From contig NZ_JAUTDO010000004.1 of assembly GCF_030646165.1 (NCBI RefSeq), positions 1 to 64,000 on the forward strand: a DNA stretch of 64,000 nucleotides, given 5' to 3'. The first letter of the stretch is position 1, and the number at the start of each line of letters is the position of its first letter. Source of the DNA: Conexibacter sp. CPCC 206217. GTDB taxonomy: Bacteria; Actinomycetota; Thermoleophilia; Solirubrobacterales; Solirubrobacteraceae. The notes under the pieces were generated by a model. It saw only the letters and a program-made list of their open reading frames with translations. It was not told where the DNA came from and made no database searches. The translations under genes and the position numbers were made by a program. Shown here one piece after another: positions 47,568 to 56,079 of this stretch.

Positions 47568-49688
47568 TCAGACGTCGACGCGCGGCAGCAGCCGGTCCAG
47601 CCAGCGCGGCAGCCACCAGGCGCGCTCGCCGAGCAGCGCCATCACGGCGGGGATGAGCGTCATCCGGACGACGAAGGCGTCGGCGAGGATGCCGAAGGCG
47701 AGCGTGAAGCCGACCGATTTGATGATCTCGTCCTGCTCGAGGATGAAACCGGAGAAGACGGCGCCCATGATCAGCGCGGCGGCGGTGACGACGCGGGCGC
47801 CGTGGCGGAAGCCCTCGCTGACCGCACGCGTCGGTCCGGCGCCGGCGACGTGCTCCTCGCGCATGCGCGAGACGAGGAACACCTGGTAGTCCATCGCCAG
47901 CCCGAAGAGGATGCCGATGATGATGATCGGCAGCAGGGAGACGATCGGCGCGGTCTGCGCGACGCCGAACAGGTCAGCCGCGAAGCCCTTCTGGAAGATC
48001 GCGACGACGCCGCCGAACGCCGCGCCGATCGTCAGCAGGAAGCCGCCGATCGCGGTGAGCGGGATCACGATCGAGCGGAAGGCGATCGTCAGCAGCACGA
48101 GCGCGAGCCCGACGATCACGATCAGGAACGGCAGCAGCGCATCGCCGAGTCTGTCGGAGACGTCGATGTTGACCGCGGTCTGGCCGGTCACGAGCACAGC
48201 GGCGCCGACCGCGCGCCCGAGTCCGGGCGCGCGGTCGCGAATCGCCTGGACCAGCTCCTTCGTCCGCTCGCTCGACGGGCCGCTGCTCGGAGTCAGCGAG
48301 AGGACCGCGGTGTCGCCGCTGTCGTTGAACGCCGGTCTGCCGACGCTGGCGACGCCGCTGTGGCGGCGCAGGTCGCGCGCGACCGCGTCGGCGGCGCGTC
48401 TGACCTGGCCGGCGCTGCTGTCGCCGCCGTCGACGACGATCGTCAGCGGTCCGTTGAAGCCGGGGCCGAAGCCGTCGGCGAGCAGCTCGTAGGCCTTGCG
48501 GTTGGTGTCGGCGGGCGACGCGGTCGAGTCGTCGGACACCCCGAGCCGCATGTCGAGCGCCGGGATCGCGCAGGCGCCGAGCGCCACCACGGTGAGCACG
48601 ACCGCCGGCACCCGGTGGCGGGTGACGAGCCCGACCCAGCGTGAGCCGAGCGTCGGCTTGGCGGCGCGGGGGCCGGTCTCGAAGTTCTTGCCCTTCTGCA
48701 GCCGGCGGCCGGCGAAGCCGAGCAGCGCGGGCACGAGCGTGATCGCGATCAGCACGGCGATCACGACGGTCGCGGCGGCGGCGAGCCCCATCGCGGTCAG
48801 GAACGGGATGCCGACGATGCTCAGGGCGGCGAGCGCGATGACGACGGTCGAGCCGGCGAAGAGGACGGCGCTGCCCGCGGTGCCGACGGCGCGTCCGGCC
48901 GATTCCTCGGGATCCATCCCTTCGAACAGCTGCGTTCGGTGGCGGGAGATGATGAAGAGCGCGTAGTCGATCCCGACCGCGAGCCCGAGCATCAGCGCCA
49001 GCGTCGGCACGCTCGCGCTCAGGTCGACGAAGCCGGTCGCGACCGTGATGCCGGTGAGGCCGATGCCGATGCCGATGATCGCCGTCAGCAACGGCAGGCC
49101 CGCGGCCACGAGCGAGCCGAAGGTGATCGCCAGCACCAGCGCGGCGACGCCGAGGCCGAGCAGCTCGCCCGCGCCGCCTTCGTCGGGCTCGATCACGGCG
49201 TCGCCGCCGAACTCGACCTGGACGCCCGCCGACGCGGCGCGCTGCGCAGCGACGTGGACCGCCTCGCGCGGACCGTCTTCGAGCGTGTCGGCGGGGTCGT
49301 CGAAGCTCACCTGCGACAGCGCGATGCGGCCGTCTCTGGAGACGAGGCCGTCGGCGAACGGGTCGCTCGCCGCCAGGACGCCCGGGGCGCTGGCGACCGC
49401 GGCGACCGCCGTCTGCACGGCCGCTCTGCGGGCGCCGGTCAGCGGCTCGCCCACGGGTGCCGCGAAGACGATCCGGCCGGAGGCGCCGCTGGCCTGCGGG
49501 AGTCGCTCCTGCAGGAGGTCGATCGCCTGCTGGGACTCGGTGCCGGGGATCGAGAAGGTGCCGGTGGTCGGGCCGCTGAGCGTCGCGGCGCCGACGACCA
49601 TGACGCCGAACAGCGCGAGCCACAGCGCGAGCACGAGGCGTCGCCTGCGAAAGGCGACGCGGCCGAGTCGGTTGAGCACAGATGCCAT
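47568..49688 (-). CDS. MMPL/RND-family exporter
   Basis: The 706-residue protein has about eleven to twelve helices in two repeats, each with a periplasmic loop. The motif GIDYALFIISRHR and its second-half counterpart GLAMDYQVFLVSRMREEH (Asp-Tyr pairs in the proton pathway) are intact. MmpL proteins export lipids or hydrophobic drugs with the proton-motive force. The ATG at 49688 has GGGAG eight bases upstream. It is divergent from a histidine kinase and response regulator, which may control it. Lipid or drug substrate unknown. Confidence 0.88.
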   Translation of the reverse strand: MASVLNRLGRVAFRRRRLVLALWLALFGVMVVGAATLSGPTTGTFSIPGTESQQAIDLLQERLPQASGASGRIVFAAPVGEPLTGARRAAVQTAVAAVASAPGVLAASDPFADGLVSRDGRIALSQVSFDDPADTLEDGPREAVHVAAQRAASAGVQVEFGGDAVIEPDEGGAGELLGLGVAALVLAITFGSLVAAGLPLLTAIIGIGIGLTGITVATGFVDLSASVPTLALMLGLAVGIDYALFIISRHRTQLFEGMDPEESAGRAVGTAGSAVLFAGSTVVIALAALSIVGIPFLTAMGLAAAATVVIAVLIAITLVPALLGFAGRRLQKGKNFETGPRAAKPTLGSRWVGLVTRHRVPAVVLTVVALGACAIPALDMRLGVSDDSTASPADTNRKAYELLADGFGPGFNGPLTIVVDGGDSSAGQVRRAADAVARDLRRHSGVASVGRPAFNDSGDTAVLSLTPSSGPSSERTKELVQAIRDRAPGLGRAVGAAVLVTGQTAVNIDVSDRLGDALLPFLIVIVGLALVLLTIAFRSIVIPLTAIGGFLLTIGAAFGGVVAIFQKGFAADLFGVAQTAPIVSLLPIIIIGILFGLAMDYQVFLVSRMREEHVAGAGPTRAVSEGFRHGARVVTAAALIMGAVFSGFILEQDEIIKSVGFTLAFGILADAFVVRMTLIPAVMALLGERAWWLPRWLDRLLPRVDV

Positions 49689-49853
49689 CGAAGAACTCCC
49701 TTGCGAACGTCGGGTGGGGGTGCTCTTCCACGGTGCGGCCCCGCGCTCGGCCCGGCGAGGGCCGGTGGGCGTGACCGGCTGCGCACGAAGGGTGCGGCTC
49801 ATCCACTCCTTTCGGAGCTGGTGCAGCCGAGCGCCCGTCCTAAGCTGTCGACC

Positions 49854-51059
49854 ATGTCCGTACGTCGGCTGATCGAGCGCGGCAGCGGCGGCGCTGCGGT
49901 GACGAGCCGCCCCGACTGGCGACGGCGCAGCGGCTGGCCGACCGCGGTCGACGTCGTCCGCGCGGTGCTCGCGGCGGTGCTCGGCGTCGGGTTGATGCTC
50001 GCGGCCGAGGACCAGCTCAACATCACGCGGGAGATCGACTGGGCGGCGATCGCGCTGACGGTCGCCGCCTGCGCGCCGATCGCCTTCCGCCGCACCGACC
50101 CGCTCGCGGCTCCGGTCGTCGCGCTGACGGTCACGCTCGTCGGCACGGTGCTCGGCGAGCCGATGGCGGCGGGGACGTGCGCCGCGCTCGGCCTCGTCGG
50201 TCTCGCGGCCAGCCGCGCCGAGGTCCCGGTGACCGGCACGCTCGGCATCTACTCCGGCCTCGTCGTCGCCGTCGACGTGCTGATCAGCGCCGACGCGGCC
50301 CTGCCGGTCGTGACGGTCGGCGGCTTCGCGGTCGGGATGCTGCCGGCGCTGATCGGCGAGAAGTTCCGCGCCGAGCGCATTCGCGCACGCGACGCGCACG
50401 AGCTGGCGCAGCGGATCGAGCAGCTGCGCGACCGCGAAATCGGGCGGGCGCTCGCCGAGGAGCGGGTGCGGATCGCGCGCGACGTGCACGACATCACCGG
50501 TCACCACCTCAGCGCGATCTCCCTGCAGGCGTCCGGCGCCGGCGGCACGACGTCGGATCCGGAGGCGCGCGCGGCGTTCGACCGCATCCACGGCCTGACG
50601 ACCGAGGCGCTCGGGCAGACCAGACGCGCGCTCGGCGTCCTGCGTCAGCAGTCCGAGGCTGCGGCGCTGGCGCCGTCGCCGCGGCTCGCGCAGGTCGAGG
50701 ACCTGCTCCTCCCCGCGCGCGCCGCCGGCATCGCCGTCGAACTGCGCGTCGAAGGCGACGCGCGCGAGCTGTCGGAGACGGTCGAGATGTGCGCCTACCG
50801 CGTGATCCAGGAGTCGCTGACGAACGTCGCGCGCCACGCCGGCGCGCGCTCGGTGCGGGTCGCGGTCGCCTACGGCGAGGCGAGCTTGGGGCTCACGGTC
50901 GGCGACGACGGGATCGGCGGCGGGACGCCGCGCCCCGGCGGCGGGATCGCGGGGATGCGCGAGCGGGTCGCGCTCGTCGGCGGCGAGCTGACCGCCGGGC
51001 CCGACGACGGTGGCGGCTGGGCGGTTCGCGCGCGGCTGCCGCTGGACGGTCGCGGATGA
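49854..51059 (+). CDS. two-component sensor histidine kinase (HisKA_3)
   Basis: The protein has 401 residues. Four to five membrane helices in residues 35-165 precede the dimerisation/His domain ERVRIARDVHDITGHHLSAI, where the first H is the phosphorylation site. The ATPase domain has YRVIQESLTNVARHA, VGDDGIGGG and GGGIAGMRERVALVGG. A NarL/DesK-type kinase. It is joined by an ATGA overlap to its response regulator. The short membrane domain with no large outer loop suggests sensing of membrane stress, inferred. Confidence 0.9.
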   Translation: MSVRRLIERGSGGAAVTSRPDWRRRSGWPTAVDVVRAVLAAVLGVGLMLAAEDQLNITREIDWAAIALTVAACAPIAFRRTDPLAAPVVALTVTLVGTVLGEPMAAGTCAALGLVGLAASRAEVPVTGTLGIYSGLVVAVDVLISADAALPVVTVGGFAVGMLPALIGEKFRAERIRARDAHELAQRIEQLRDREIGRALAEERVRIARDVHDITGHHLSAISLQASGAGGTTSDPEARAAFDRIHGLTTEALGQTRRALGVLRQQSEAAALAPSPRLAQVEDLLLPARAAGIAVELRVEGDARELSETVEMCAYRVIQESLTNVARHAGARSVRVAVAYGEASLGLTVGDDGIGGGTPRPGGGIAGMRERVALVGGELTAGPDDGGGWAVRARLPLDGRG

Positions 51060-51733
51060 CCGTTCGCGTCGTCGTCGCCGACGATCAGGCGATCGCGCGG
51101 CAGGGGCTGCGGATGATCCTCGAGAGCGGCGACGACATCGAGGTGATCGGCGAGGCGGTCGACGGGCTCGACGCGCTCGGTCAGGTGCAGCGGCGCAGAC
51201 CGGACATCGTCCTGATCGACATCCGCATGCCGCGCATGGACGGGCTGGAGGCCACGCGCCTGCTGCGCGACGTCGAGGGCGTCCAGGTGATCGTGATCAC
51301 GACCTTCGACCTCGACGAGTACGTGATCGAGGCGCTGCGCGCCGGGGCGGTCGGCTTCCTCGTCAAGGACTCGCCGCGCGAGCGGATCATCGACGCCGTC
51401 CACGCGGTCGCCCGCGGCGACGCGCTGATCTCCCCGGAGGTCACGCGTCGCCTGCTCGACCAGTTCGTCTCCAACACGCCCGCCCGCGCCGGCGACCCGC
51501 GCCTGGCCGAGCTGACCCCGCGCGAGCACGACGTGCTGCTGCAGCTCGCCGCCGGCCGCGGCAACGCCGAGATCGCCGCCCGCCTCTTCCTCGAGGAGAG
51601 CACCGTCAAGGGCCACGTCAGCCGCCTGCTCGCCAAGCTCGGCCTCGCCAACCGCGTCCAAGCCGTCATCTTCGCCTACGAGACCGGCCTCGTCGTCGCG
51701 GGGACGACCAGCGAAGGCCGTGAGCAGGAGTGA
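51056..51733 (+). CDS. two-component response regulator (NarL/LuxR type)
   Basis: The protein has 225 residues. The receiver domain has VVVADDQAIARQGLRMIL and the phosphorylated Asp in IVLIDIRMPRMDGLEATRLL. The C-terminal LuxR helix-turn-helix is LTPREHDVLLQLAAGRGNAE, then FLEESTVKGHVSRLLAKLGL. The ATG at 51056 overlaps the kinase stop. The probable target is the adjacent divergent MmpL exporter. Confidence 0.92.
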   Translation: MTVRVVVADDQAIARQGLRMILESGDDIEVIGEAVDGLDALGQVQRRRPDIVLIDIRMPRMDGLEATRLLRDVEGVQVIVITTFDLDEYVIEALRAGAVGFLVKDSPRERIIDAVHAVARGDALISPEVTRRLLDQFVSNTPARAGDPRLAELTPREHDVLLQLAAGRGNAEIAARLFLEESTVKGHVSRLLAKLGLANRVQAVIFAYETGLVVAGTTSEGREQE

Positions 51734-51785
51734 TCCCCGGTCGAGACGGGCTCGGGCGCCGGCCGCGACGGCGGCCGCGTCGTCT

Positions 51786-52445
51786 TCACCGGCACGCCGG
51801 GCGCGCGCTACCGATGACGAGCGGCCGCACGATGATCGGCATGCCGCGCCACGACGCCTCCCGCACCCGCTCGACCTCGAGCTCGCCGGCCTTGATCAGC
51901 TCGACGGTCGCGCGGTTGCAGCGGCAGCCCTCGGCGAAGCGGCGCCACGGCTCGGCGAGACGGTCCTGCCACGCGGCGAGCAGCGCCGACTCGGCCCGGA
52001 CGTGCTCGATGAACAGCAGCCGGCCGTCTGGACGCAGCACCCGCGCGATCTCGCGCAGCGCGACGTCCGGCGCCTCGACGGTGCACAGGACGAGCGTCGA
52101 GACGACCGTGTCGACCGAGCCGCCGTCGAGCGGCAGCCGCTCCGCCGGCGCAGCGATCACGCGGGCGGCGCGCCCGCTGCGGCGCAGCCTGCGCTGCAGG
52201 CGGGCGTTCATCGCGGCGTCGGGCTCGGTCAGGATCAGCTCGTCGAGATCGGCGGGGTAGTGCGGGAGGTTCAGGCCCGTGCCGCTGCCGAGCTCGACGG
52301 TCCGCCCCCGCGCATGTCTCAGCAGGTCCCGGCGCTGCCCGCGCATCACCACCCGCTCGCCCAACCACAGGACGGGGTCGTATGCGGCCGCGAACAACCG
52401 GCTCCAGGGACCGGCGGCCGGCGCTGTTGCGTTGGGATCGCTCAT
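51786..52445 (-). CDS. SAM-dependent methyltransferase
   Basis: The protein has 219 residues. The class I methyltransferase motif VELGSGTGLNLPHYP, the acidic ribose-binding LILTEPDAAM, and VVSTLVLCTVEAPDVALREI (Methyltransf_11) are present. Such proteins methylate small molecules, lipids or quinones; substrate unknown. The ATG at 52445 is preferred over one 10 codons upstream because of a better N-terminus. The end is convergent with the response regulator gene. Confidence 0.85.
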   Translation of the reverse strand: MSDPNATAPAAGPWSRLFAAAYDPVLWLGERVVMRGQRRDLLRHARGRTVELGSGTGLNLPHYPADLDELILTEPDAAMNARLQRRLRRSGRAARVIAAPAERLPLDGGSVDTVVSTLVLCTVEAPDVALREIARVLRPDGRLLFIEHVRAESALLAAWQDRLAEPWRRFAEGCRCNRATVELIKAGELEVERVREASWRGMPIIVRPLVIGSARPACR

Positions 52446-52529
52446 GGCGACGACGTTACGGCCGCCGACCGGCACCGCGCATCGCCCGCCGGGGCCATCT
52501 TCGGCCGATGGCCCGTGCGGGCCTCGGGC

Positions 52530-53573
52530 TCAGATCAGACCGAGGCGCGCCGCCTCCGCGACCGCGGCCGCACGAGAAGGGCGCCCGAGCTTGCTGCGGA
52601 TGTTCGCGACGTGGCGATGGACCGTGTGCCGGCTGACGCTGAGCTGCTCGGCGATCTCCAGCTCGCTCAACCCCTCCGCGACGAGCGCGAGGACCTCGCG
52701 CTCGCGTCGTGACAGCAGCGCCTCGGCGGGTTCGCCGTCGGCACGCTTCACTGCTGCGTCCGGCGCGAGGAACGAGCGCAATGCGCGCGTCACCGACCGC
52801 GCGTCACCGACCCACGGGAGATGCGCCCGTCCCGTAAGCGGGACCAACGTCGCGCCCGAGATCGCGGCCGCCAGCGCGCGTCCCTGCTCATACGGGATCG
52901 CACGATCGCCGCGGCGGTGGATCACCTGCGTCGGAGCACACACGCGCTCCAGCTCAGCCCGCACGTCGCAGCGATAGACCAGGTCGAGCAGCGCCGCCGC
53001 GGTCTCGGCGCTCGCCGCGTCCCGCTGCAGGCGTGCGAACCACTCCCGCTGCGCCGCGCTGGCGTCGGCCTGGAAGACGTCGGCGAGCACCCGCGAGCCC
53101 AGGCCCCAATGCGAGCGCACCGCCGCGACGATCGCGTCGCGAACGCCGGGCGGCGCTATCGCGCCGCCGTCGGCGTAGGCGCCGTAGAGCAGCAGCCGCT
53201 CGACGCGGTCCGGCCGTCGCGCGGCGAACGCGACCGCCGTGCAGCCGCCTGACGATCCGCCGAGCACGGCCGCCCGTTCGAAGCCGAGCTCGTCCAGGAC
53301 AGCGCCCAGCAACGCTATGCCCGTCTCCAACGTCAGATCCCGCGGCAACCCGTCGCGGTCGGACATGCCGACGCCGAGGTTGTCGTAGCGCACGAGCGTG
53401 TGCCGCTCACCGACCGCGTTCCAGAACGAGCGAATCGCCGGGTTGCTCCAGTCGAGCTCGAGGTGGCTGACCCACCAGGCGGGCACGACGAGCGGCGGGC
53501 CCTCGCCGATCGCCGAGAACGCGACGCGCCGCCCCTCGAACCGCAGGAACCGGATCTCCAACTGGCCTGCCAC
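52530..53573 (-). CDS. LuxR-type regulator with alpha/beta-hydrolase domain
   Basis: The protein has 347 residues. The N-terminal 265 residues are an alpha/beta-hydrolase fold: AVLGGSSGGCTAVAFAARRP as a nucleophile elbow and PLTGRAHLPWVGD for the catalytic His; the acid residue is likely in QVIHRRGDRAIPYEQG. The C-terminus is a LuxR HTH: LSRREREVLALVAEGLSELE, then LSVSRHTVHRHVANIRSKLG. Such fusions may sense a hydrolysable ligand, or use a degenerate hydrolase as a sensor domain. The gene lies between the methyltransferase and a decayed permease tail. Confidence 0.82.
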   Translation of the reverse strand: MAGQLEIRFLRFEGRRVAFSAIGEGPPLVVPAWWVSHLELDWSNPAIRSFWNAVGERHTLVRYDNLGVGMSDRDGLPRDLTLETGIALLGAVLDELGFERAAVLGGSSGGCTAVAFAARRPDRVERLLLYGAYADGGAIAPPGVRDAIVAAVRSHWGLGSRVLADVFQADASAAQREWFARLQRDAASAETAAALLDLVYRCDVRAELERVCAPTQVIHRRGDRAIPYEQGRALAAAISGATLVPLTGRAHLPWVGDARSVTRALRSFLAPDAAVKRADGEPAEALLSRREREVLALVAEGLSELEIAEQLSVSRHTVHRHVANIRSKLGRPSRAAAVAEAARLGLI

Positions 53574-53583
53574 ACACGCGACG

Positions 53584-53662
53584 CTACACCGTCCGCAGCG
53601 CCTCGGTCGGGGACATGCGGGCGGGGCGCAGGGCCGGGACGAGGCCGGCGATCGCGCCGTCG
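53584..53662 (-). pseudogene. FtsX-type permease C-terminal remnant
   Basis: Between the LuxR gene and the oxidoreductase gene, the minus strand reads GAIAGLVPALRPARMSPTEA followed by LRTV and a TAG at 53584-53586. This is the last 25 or so residues of an FtsX/MacB-type ABC permease. The rest of the gene is absent. It was probably removed when the neighbouring oxidoreductase/HxlR pair was inserted. Confidence 0.55.
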
Positions 53663-54652
53663 TCAGTCTGGGACCGCGACGACGATCTTGCGCCCGGCAT
53701 GGAGCCCCTGCTCGAGGCGGCGATGTGCCGCGACGACGTCGTCGAGGGCGAACACCTTGTCGATCGCGGGCCGCAGCGCGCCGAGGCTCACACCGGCGTT
53801 CAGGAAGGCCGCCATGCGCTTCACGACGACGGCGTCGAGCGTGTGCTCGAAGCTCCGGTAGCTGAAGATCGTGAGCGGCGGACCGCTCGGGAAGGGGGTG
53901 GGCCGAGGGTCGAGGAAGCCCGCGGCGACCAGTGCTCCGCCGGGGCGGGCCGCCTTCAGGAGATCCTGTTGGCCGGGACCCATGACGACGTCGAGGACGA
54001 TGTCGGCGCCGCTCCCGCCGGTGTGGTCGCGGACGGCTTCGGCGATGTCCCCCCTGTCACCGGCGACGACCGCGGCAGCGCCGGCCGCGAGCAGCTCGTC
54101 CGTCTTCGCCGCATGCCGCGTGACGGCGATCGGCACGGCGCCGAGCTGATTGGCGATCTGCATCGCCGCCCGGCCAACGCCACCGGACGCGGCGGTGACG
54201 AGGACGTGGTCGCCGGGCCGCATGCCCGCCTTCTCGACGAGCGCCCCGTAGGCGGTGGAGTACGCGACCCAGATCGCCGCTGCCTCCGTGATCCCGAGTC
54301 CGGCAGGCCGGGCGACGACCCGGCTCGCGGGGACCGTGGTGAACTCGGCGTAGCTGCCCCTGACGCTCGCGTCCGGAATGGCCGCGAGGATGACCGGATC
54401 GCCGACCTCCAGCCCGGCGACCTCGGGGCCCAGCGCGTCGACGACACCGGTTCCTTCGACGCCGAGGCGAGCGTGCGGCAGGGGGATGGGCGCGGGCGAC
54501 GCGCCGGAGCGCATCATCAGGTCGAGCGGGTTGACGGCGAACGCCTCGATCCTGATCCGTACCTCGCCGGCTGCGGGCTCGACGACCGGTTCCTCTACGA
54601 CGTGCATGACATCCGGCCCGCCGAACTCGTCGAAGACGACGACTCGTGGCAT
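53663..54652 (-). CDS. zinc-independent quinone-oxidoreductase-type enzyme (MDR superfamily)
   Basis: The protein has 329 residues. The N-terminal GroES-like domain contains RIEAFAVNPLDLMMRSG and LGVEGTGVVDALGPEVAG. The Rossmann domain follows with VLVTAASGGVGRAAMQIANQ (NADPH site). The zinc-ligand cysteines of alcohol dehydrogenases are absent, as in QOR/zeta-crystallin-type reductases. It reduces quinones or enones with NADPH. It is divergent from an HxlR-family regulator, a frequent arrangement for electrophile or redox stress response. Confidence 0.85.
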   Translation of the reverse strand: MPRVVVFDEFGGPDVMHVVEEPVVEPAAGEVRIRIEAFAVNPLDLMMRSGASPAPIPLPHARLGVEGTGVVDALGPEVAGLEVGDPVILAAIPDASVRGSYAEFTTVPASRVVARPAGLGITEAAAIWVAYSTAYGALVEKAGMRPGDHVLVTAASGGVGRAAMQIANQLGAVPIAVTRHAAKTDELLAAGAAAVVAGDRGDIAEAVRDHTGGSGADIVLDVVMGPGQQDLLKAARPGGALVAAGFLDPRPTPFPSGPPLTIFSYRSFEHTLDAVVVKRMAAFLNAGVSLGALRPAIDKVFALDDVVAAHRRLEQGLHAGRKIVVAVPD

Positions 54653-54740
54653 GGTGACTCCTTCGCATCTGGCGCTGGTCTCGTTGCTCGCAGACGACGT
54701 TACGGAGCCGCGGGTTACCTCCTGGTACCTTCGATTTTCC

Positions 54741-55109
54741 ATGCAGAACGCGGCCGGACCATCCTTCCTCGCCGACTGCCCCACGCGCCTGGCGGTCGAG
54801 ATCATCTCCGACAAATGGGCTGTGCTCGTGCTCTTCGGGCTCAGCGATCAGCCCCGCAGACACGGCGAACTCGTCGACCTCATCGGCGGCATCTCGCGCA
54901 AGGTCCTCACGCAAACGCTGCGCCGGCTCCAGCAGTACGGCCTGGTCGAACGCCATGCCGAAGCGCCGCGGCGGATCGAGTACCGCCTCACCGACCTCGG
55001 CCAGACCCTCGTCGAGCCGATCGAGGTCCTGACGACCTGGGCGCGGGACCACGGCGAGGCGATCGTCGACTTCCAAGCGGCGGCGCAGCGGGGCACAGCG
55101 GCCGTCTGA
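54741..55109 (+). CDS. HxlR-family transcriptional regulator
   Basis: The protein has 122 residues. The winged helix contains CPTRLAVEIISDKWAVLVLF, LSDQPRRHGELVDLIGGISR, KVLTQTLRRLQQYGLVERHA and IEYRLTDLGQTL, the HxlR (PF01638) signature. The single Cys near the start is where YodB/HypR-type members sense electrophiles, so thiol-based induction is plausible. It is divergent from the oxidoreductase; the 88-base gap, with GGTTACC and GGTACC elements, would hold a shared operator. Confidence 0.88.
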   Translation: MQNAAGPSFLADCPTRLAVEIISDKWAVLVLFGLSDQPRRHGELVDLIGGISRKVLTQTLRRLQQYGLVERHAEAPRRIEYRLTDLGQTLVEPIEVLTTWARDHGEAIVDFQAAAQRGTAAV

Positions 55110-55134
55110 GCGGTGGGCGGACGATGCACGGGTC

Positions 55135-56079
55135 TCAGGACAGGACGCGGGCGAGGGCGGCGTCGGACAGGGCGTTGGCTCGGGCCGTGACGGCGGCCGC
55201 GGGCGCGACCATGTCGAATCCGTGGGGCACCAGCGGCAGCACGTGCAGCTCGGTGGGAACGCCGGCGCTCAGCAGGCGCGCGGCGTAGTCCACGTCCTCG
55301 TGCACGAAGCCGTCGAGACCGCCCACATGGATGTAGGCCGGAGCGAGACCGGCCAGCTCCGCAGCACGTGCCGGCGCCGCGTAGGCGGGCACGTCGCCGC
55401 TGTCGTAGCCGTCACCGAGGTAGCAGCGCCAGGCGAACGCGTTCAGCTCGCGCGGCCAGATCGCGAGCAGGTCCCACTGGCTCGAGGCCGTCAGCTGGCG
55501 GTCGTCGAGCATCGGATAGATCAGGTGCTGGTGGATCAAGTCGATCCCCGCGTCGCGTGCGCGCAGCGCGCACGCGGCCGCCAGGCCGGCGCCGGCGCTG
55601 GAGCCGCCGACAGCCAGCCGTCCGGCGTCGACGCCGAGCGCGGCGGCGGCGGCGTGCACGTGCTCGAGCACCGCGTAGCAGTCGTCCATCGGGCCGGGGA
55701 ACGGCGTTTCCGGCGCGAGCCGGTAGTCGACCGAGACGGCGACGCAGCCTGTCGCCAAGACCAGCGCGTCGAGGAACGGCTGGTCCATGTCGTAGCTGCC
55801 CGCCATCAGCCCGCCACCGTGCATCCAGACGATCGCGGCCCGCTCGCCGTCGGCACGCTCGGCCGGCCGGTAGATGCGCACCGGCACGTCGGGCGCGCCC
55901 GGCGCGCCCGGCACCAGCCGCTCCTCGCGCAGCACGCCGGCCGGGGGCGTCGGCTCGTAGGGCACCCTCGGCGGCATCGCGCGCATCTCGGCCAGCAGCT
56001 CGAGCGTCGGCTGCGGCCCGCGCTCGCCCAGCGCGAAGCGTCCGTCGGCGAGGATCGCCGCCACGACCTCGGGATCCAT
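55135..56079 (-). CDS. alpha/beta hydrolase, HSL-family esterase
   Basis: The protein has 314 residues. The oxyanion-hole motif HGGG (in WMHGGGLMAGS), the nucleophile elbow GGSSAGAG with catalytic Ser, and the acid and His (DGFVHEDVDY and PHGFDM) are all present, so it should be an active carboxylesterase/lipase-like enzyme. The ATG at 56079 overlaps the BVMO stop (TGATG). An esterase right after a Baeyer-Villiger monooxygenase is the expected order to hydrolyse the ester or lactone product. Confidence 0.88.
   Translation of the reverse strand: MDPEVVAAILADGRFALGERGPQPTLELLAEMRAMPPRVPYEPTPPAGVLREERLVPGAPGAPDVPVRIYRPAERADGERAAIVWMHGGGLMAGSYDMDQPFLDALVLATGCVAVSVDYRLAPETPFPGPMDDCYAVLEHVHAAAAALGVDAGRLAVGGSSAGAGLAAACALRARDAGIDLIHQHLIYPMLDDRQLTASSQWDLLAIWPRELNAFAWRCYLGDGYDSGDVPAYAAPARAAELAGLAPAYIHVGGLDGFVHEDVDYAARLLSAGVPTELHVLPLVPHGFDMVAPAAAVTARANALSDAALARVLS

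Noticed and set aside
49689..49853. A shared operator in the MmpL/kinase divergent region.
   Set aside because: No repeated or palindromic element long enough to be convincing was seen.
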